From contig JAFGKN010000824.1 of NCBI GenBank assembly GCA_016928605.1, positions 1-8,609 of the forward strand: a stretch of DNA of 8,609 bases, read 5' to 3'. Shown piece by piece: positions 6,452 to 8,609 of this stretch; the stretch's first letter is position 1; every line of letters begins with the position of its first letter. Below the pieces are notes generated by a model. It was given only the letters and a program-made list of their open reading frames with translations. It made no database searches and was not told where the DNA came from. This DNA comes from Planctomycetota bacterium (lineage in GTDB: Bacteria; Planctomycetota; UBA8108). The position numbers and the translations under genes are program-made.

Positions 6452-6915
6452 GCGTCGCCGGTGCGAGCGCCATCTGGCTCTGCTTTCTGTTCTTGTCGCT
6501 CTTCAAGCTCGAGATCGGCGAGATCTCGTCCGTCGTCGAATCCCCCTACGGGTTTCACGTGCTCACCCGGCTGCCTCTGGAGCAGTATCAGATGTCAGCC
6601 GCTCAGATCCTGATCCGCCACGCAGAGGGAATCGGGGCGCCACCCTCGATCCAGCGAACGAAGGAAGAGGCGAGCGCCCTCGCCGAGAAGATCCTCGCCG
6701 AGCTGAACCAGCCGGAGGCGGACTTCGCGGAGCTCGCGCGCCGCTGGTCCGAGCATCCCACCGCGGCCGAGGGCGGGAACCTGGGCACCGTCCGCCGGGG
6801 CAATGTCTCTCTTCCCCCCGGCGTCGAGGAGATGGTCTTCGCCCTCCGCCCCGGCGAGATCTCCGAGGTTTTCCAGACCCCGCAGGGATTTCACATCCTC
6901 TTGTGCTGGGAGTAG
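6448..6915 (+). CDS. PpiC/parvulin-type peptidyl-prolyl isomerase with a truncated first repeat
   Basis: The protein has 155 residues from the ATG at 6448. The start overlaps the propeller stop as ATGA, which suggests translational coupling; the nearest GGAGG (6424-6428) is too far for direct initiation. Residues 7-19 are hydrophobic, like a signal or anchor. Residues 19-42 (FKLEIGEISSVVESPYGFHVLTRL) are the tail of one parvulin domain. Residues 49-153 form a complete second parvulin domain: AAQILIRH, RTKEEASALAEKIL, ADFAELARRWSEHPTAAEGGNLG, then FALRPGEISEVFQTPQGFHIL. Parvulins isomerise X-Pro bonds and often act as envelope folding chaperones, which would suit neighbouring secreted propellers. 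Two oddities stand out. The first domain lacks its N-terminal two thirds, and the conserved His of the HILI motif is Gln53 here, while His149 of GFHI remains. An internal ATG at 6592 with GGAG (6579-6582) could give a 107-residue single-domain cytoplasmic form. Confidence 0.78.
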   Translation: MSVAGASAIWLCFLFLSLFKLEIGEISSVVESPYGFHVLTRLPLEQYQMSAAQILIRHAEGIGAPPSIQRTKEEASALAEKILAELNQPEADFAELARRWSEHPTAAEGGNLGTVRRGNVSLPPGVEEMVFALRPGEISEVFQTPQGFHILLCWE

Positions 6916-6971
6916 TTGCGTCGCAACTCGGAAGGGCTTCCCCCCCCGATCGGGCGGTTCGAGCCCCCGCC
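6914..6971. repeat. Run of adjacent inverted repeats after the parvulin gene
   Basis: Four dyads follow one another. AGTTGCG (6914-6920) mirrors CGCAACT (6922-6928) around one T and overlaps the stop codon. GGAAG (6930-6934) mirrors CTTCC (6937-6941). CCCGATCGGG (6945-6954) is a perfect palindrome following a run of eight C at 6940-6947. GGCGG (6953-6957) can pair with CCGCC (6967-6971). No T-run follows, so Rho-independent termination is not assured; a processing or stop hairpin downstream of the gene is possible. Confidence 0.4.
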
Positions 6972-7142
6972 GTCCGAGCCGAATCCATCAGCGCTCCAGA
7001 GCTCATCCCAGAAAAAACCGGATTTTCGTCGTCACAACACGCCTGCCAGGGGGCTCATCCAGGTACCAAACGCGTGGTTTCCGGAGTCGGTGTGTGGGTA
7101 CGAAGCATCGGCCTTGGGGACTCGCGGCTGGGCAAGGAAGGG

Positions 7143-7180
7143 TTCCGCGGGGGAGTCCCGATCAGGGAGACTCTTCGGAA
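7143..7180. other. Compound stem-loop in the intergenic stretch
   Basis: An outer stem pairs TTCCG (7143-7147) with CGGAA (7176-7180). An inner stem pairs GAGTCCC (7153-7159) with GGG-AG-ACTC (7165-7173), with a two-base bulge and a five-base loop GATCA. Together these give about 12 base pairs in 38 bases with an internal loop. It could belong to a small RNA or an untranslated region. No known RNA family is recognised, and the strand is undetermined. Confidence 0.3.
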
Positions 7181-7274
7181 GTCCAGCTCGATCCCACCGC
7201 GAGCCAGGCAACTGGCGGCACGGAATTCAAGAGGACAGCATTCCACTGGGGAAGAGAGCGGGCGCCCGATGAAA

Positions 7275-7319
7275 GGGCCGGAGAGCGGCCCGGCAAGGAC
7301 CGGAACGCTCCTCCGGCCC
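7275..7319. terminator. Strong hairpin, likely bidirectional terminator
   Basis: GGGCCGGAGAGCG (7275-7287) pairs with CGCTCCTCCGGCCC (7306-7319) along 13 base pairs with one bulged base. Inside it, CCGG (7290-7293) can pair with CCGG (7300-7303). AAA precedes the left arm (7272-7274) and GTTGTTT follows the right arm on the plus strand (7320-7326), so a short T-rich tail exists rightward and TTT exists leftward. It lies 44 bases past the acetate kinase-PduL stop, between convergent genes. It is a better leftward than rightward terminator by position, but the T-tracts are short. Confidence 0.55.
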
Positions 7320-7362
7320 GTTGTTTGCCCGCTCCCCAGCGGCGTTGGCGGAGCCTCTCGCG

Positions 7363-8609
7363 CTACTCCCCCGCCCGGGGCCGCTCCTGGATCGACTCGA
7401 GATGGCAGACGGCGCCGATGCCGATCTCGGCGGCGTTGGCCTCGTCGGTGTCGATGTGCATCTCGAGCTTGAAGTCCGGCCGCACCCGCACGAGGACGTC
7501 TCCGAAAATGAGCGAGCGCGGCCCTCCCTCCACGTGGACTCGGACGATGTCGCGATCGCGGAGCGCGAGATCGAGAGCATCCTCCGGGCTCATGTGGATG
7601 TGGCGCAGCGCGTTGATGACCCCCTCCTCGATCGTCACGGCTCCGGCAGGGCCTTCCAAACGGAGGCCGGGGCTGCCCTCGAGGTCGCCCGATGCGCGGA
7701 TCGGGGCGTCGATCCCGAGCTTGAACTCCTCGGTGCGCGAGATCTCCACCTGCGTCCGGTCGCGGCAGGGACCCAGCACTCGCACCCGCTCGATGCGAGC
7801 CTTGGGGCCGACCAGCGTGACTCGCTCCTCGCAGGCGTACTGCCCCGGCTGAGTCAATTCGGCCGCTGGGGTCAGCTCGTGGCCTGCACCGAAGAGCGCC
7901 TCCACGTGCTCTTGCGTCAGGTGCACGTGGTGCGCCGAGACCGAAAGCGGGATGGAGAGGTCCTTCTTCTCCTTCAGGACGCGAGTGACTCCCGCGCGGC
8001 GGAGCGCCTGCACCGCCTGCCGGGCGATCATCCGCTCCTCGTCAGTTCCGACGACCAGCACGCGTACCCTCGACTCGCGGTCGGAGATCTCGATGGAGTC
8101 GCCAGCCCGCACTCTCGCGCGCTGGTTCGCCTCCTCGTCGAGGAGGATGCCCATGGAGGAAAGCCCCTGGCAGATGCGCGCCCTCGCGCCGGCGCTTCCC
8201 TCGCCGATCCCTCCGGTGAAGACGATGGCGTCCGCGCCGCCCAGAGCAGCCAGATACGAGCCGAGATACTTCTTCGCGCGGTAGCAGAAGCAGCGGATGG
8301 CGACCAGCGCGGCATTGTCCCCCGCCTCCGCGGCCTTCTCGAGCTCCCGCATGTCCCGCGTGAAGCCAGAGAGGCCCAGGAGCCCGGACCGGCGGTTGAG
8401 CAGATCGTCCATCTCCTCCACGGACATCCGCCCCTCGCGCAGCAGGTGGATCACCAGCCCGGGATCGATGTCTCCGCAGCGCGTGCCCATCGCAAGCCCT
8501 TCGAGCGGAGTCAAGCCCATGCTGGTGTCGATCGACCGGCCGTGCTCGATGGCCGCCATCGACGCGCCGCTTCCGAGGTGGCAGGTGATGAGCTTCAGCT
8601 CGCCGAAGG
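7363..8609 (-). CDS. Acetate kinase-PduL phosphotransacylase fusion (N-terminus outside the window)
   Basis: The visible 414 residues read leftward from the window edge; about the first half of acetate kinase is missing. Residues 1-205 are its C-terminal ATPase-fold half: KLITCHLGSGASMAA, SIDTSMGLTPLEGL (25-38), MGTRCGDIDPG (40-50), FTGGIGEGS (130-138) and GTDEE (187-191). A charged linker (VLKEKKD) leads to a complete PduL-type phosphate acyltransferase (219-396). This part has IPLSVSAHHVHL with His226, His227 and His229, GQYACEERVTLVGPK (Cys259, Glu260), VRVLGP, SGDLEGSPG, RHIHMSPEDA (His336, His338) and LEMHIDTDEANAA (His384). These His and Cys/Glu residues are the expected zinc ligands. 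PduL exchanges CoA for phosphate on acetyl- or propionyl-CoA, and the kinase then transfers the phosphate to ADP. One polypeptide could thus convert acyl-CoA to acid plus ATP. No PduL microcompartment-targeting peptide is visible, since PduL sits at the C-terminus. Both domain assignments are very secure; substrate length is not. Confidence 0.92.
   Translation of the reverse strand, partial: FGELKLITCHLGSGASMAAIEHGRSIDTSMGLTPLEGLAMGTRCGDIDPGLVIHLLREGRMSVEEMDDLLNRRSGLLGLSGFTRDMRELEKAAEAGDNAALVAIRCFCYRAKKYLGSYLAALGGADAIVFTGGIGEGSAGARARICQGLSSMGILLDEEANQRARVRAGDSIEISDRESRVRVLVVGTDEERMIARQAVQALRRAGVTRVLKEKKDLSIPLSVSAHHVHLTQEHVEALFGAGHELTPAAELTQPGQYACEERVTLVGPKARIERVRVLGPCRDRTQVEISRTEEFKLGIDAPIRASGDLEGSPGLRLEGPAGAVTIEEGVINALRHIHMSPEDALDLALRDRDIVRVHVEGGPRSLIFGDVLVRVRPDFKLEMHIDTDEANAAEIGIGAVCHLESIQERPRAGE

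Larger units (their letters stand above)
6916..7362. other. Gene-poor intergenic stretch between convergent genes
   Basis: The 447 bases between the parvulin stop and the acetate kinase-PduL stop hold no coding region that I can support. The open frames across it have no recognisable domain, no good ribosome site and composition unlike the neighbours. The stretch contains A/T-richer patches, for example a run of six A at 7013-7018, and several inverted repeats listed separately. I tested the GGTTCGAGCC segment near 6956-6965 as a tRNA T-arm and it does not fold properly. An undescribed small RNA or a decayed gene cannot be excluded. Confidence 0.6.

Noticed and set aside
6940..6985. Possible tRNA 3' half (GGTTCGAGCC near a GC-rich stem)
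   Set aside because: The putative T-stem has mismatches, and no D-arm, anticodon arm or acceptor stem can be built on either strand.
6916..7272. 118-codon open frame after the parvulin gene
   Set aside because: It needs a TTG start abutting the previous stop, has no ribosome site and shows no recognisable motif or coding bias.
1..8609. CRISPR array, insertion sequence or prophage signals
   Set aside because: I saw no regularly spaced repeats, transposase or integrase motifs, or terminal inverted repeats with target duplications.

Overview
This is a high-GC bacterial chromosome segment. It carries one partial gene at each edge and five genes in between, one of which is interrupted by an in-frame TGA. 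Exported FG-GAP/VCBS beta-propeller proteins, an exported sulfatase and a C-terminal dockerin-like pair of calcium loops are typical of Planctomycetota and related environmental lineages. That assignment is inferred from gene content, because the window contains no rRNA or other taxonomic marker.

Layout. 1-297 (+) is the end of a rhodanese-domain protein, probably the C-terminus of a CoA-disulfide-reductase-like flavoenzyme. 551-1726 (+) encodes a 391-residue two-part lipoprotein of unknown function behind a plausible sigma-70-type promoter. 1805-3052 (+) encodes an exported seven-bladed FG-GAP propeller. 3104-4546 (-) encodes an exported formylglycine-type sulfatase that converges on the propeller gene. 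A 426-base divergent control region (4547-4972) separates the sulfatase from a second exported propeller gene, 4973-6451 (+), which ends in a dockerin-like domain. That gene has an in-frame TGA at 5336-5338. Its stop overlaps the start of a parvulin-type prolyl isomerase gene, 6448-6915 (+). A gene-poor stretch of about 450 bases with many inverted repeats follows, including a likely bidirectional terminator at 7275-7319. The window ends inside a minus-strand gene, 7363-8609, that fuses the C-terminal part of acetate kinase to a complete PduL-type phosphotransacylase.

How the genes may work together. The lipoprotein, the two propellers, the sulfatase and possibly the parvulin make up an envelope or secreted set. 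Sulfated polysaccharide use with adhesion or scaffolding by the propellers is a reasonable but unproven reading. The AckA-PduL fusion would join the two steps from acetyl-CoA (or another acyl-CoA) through acyl phosphate to ATP in one chain.

The most interesting signal is the TGA in the second propeller gene. The reading frame, the calcium-loop spacing and the blade count (2 before, 5 after, 7 in total) all run straight through it. The TGA lies three codons after a Cys codon, giving a CxxU or CxxC pattern. A hairpin 18 bases downstream of it has the apical loop GGTC, resembling a bacterial selenocysteine insertion element. A sequencing error or a simple nonsense mutation remains possible.
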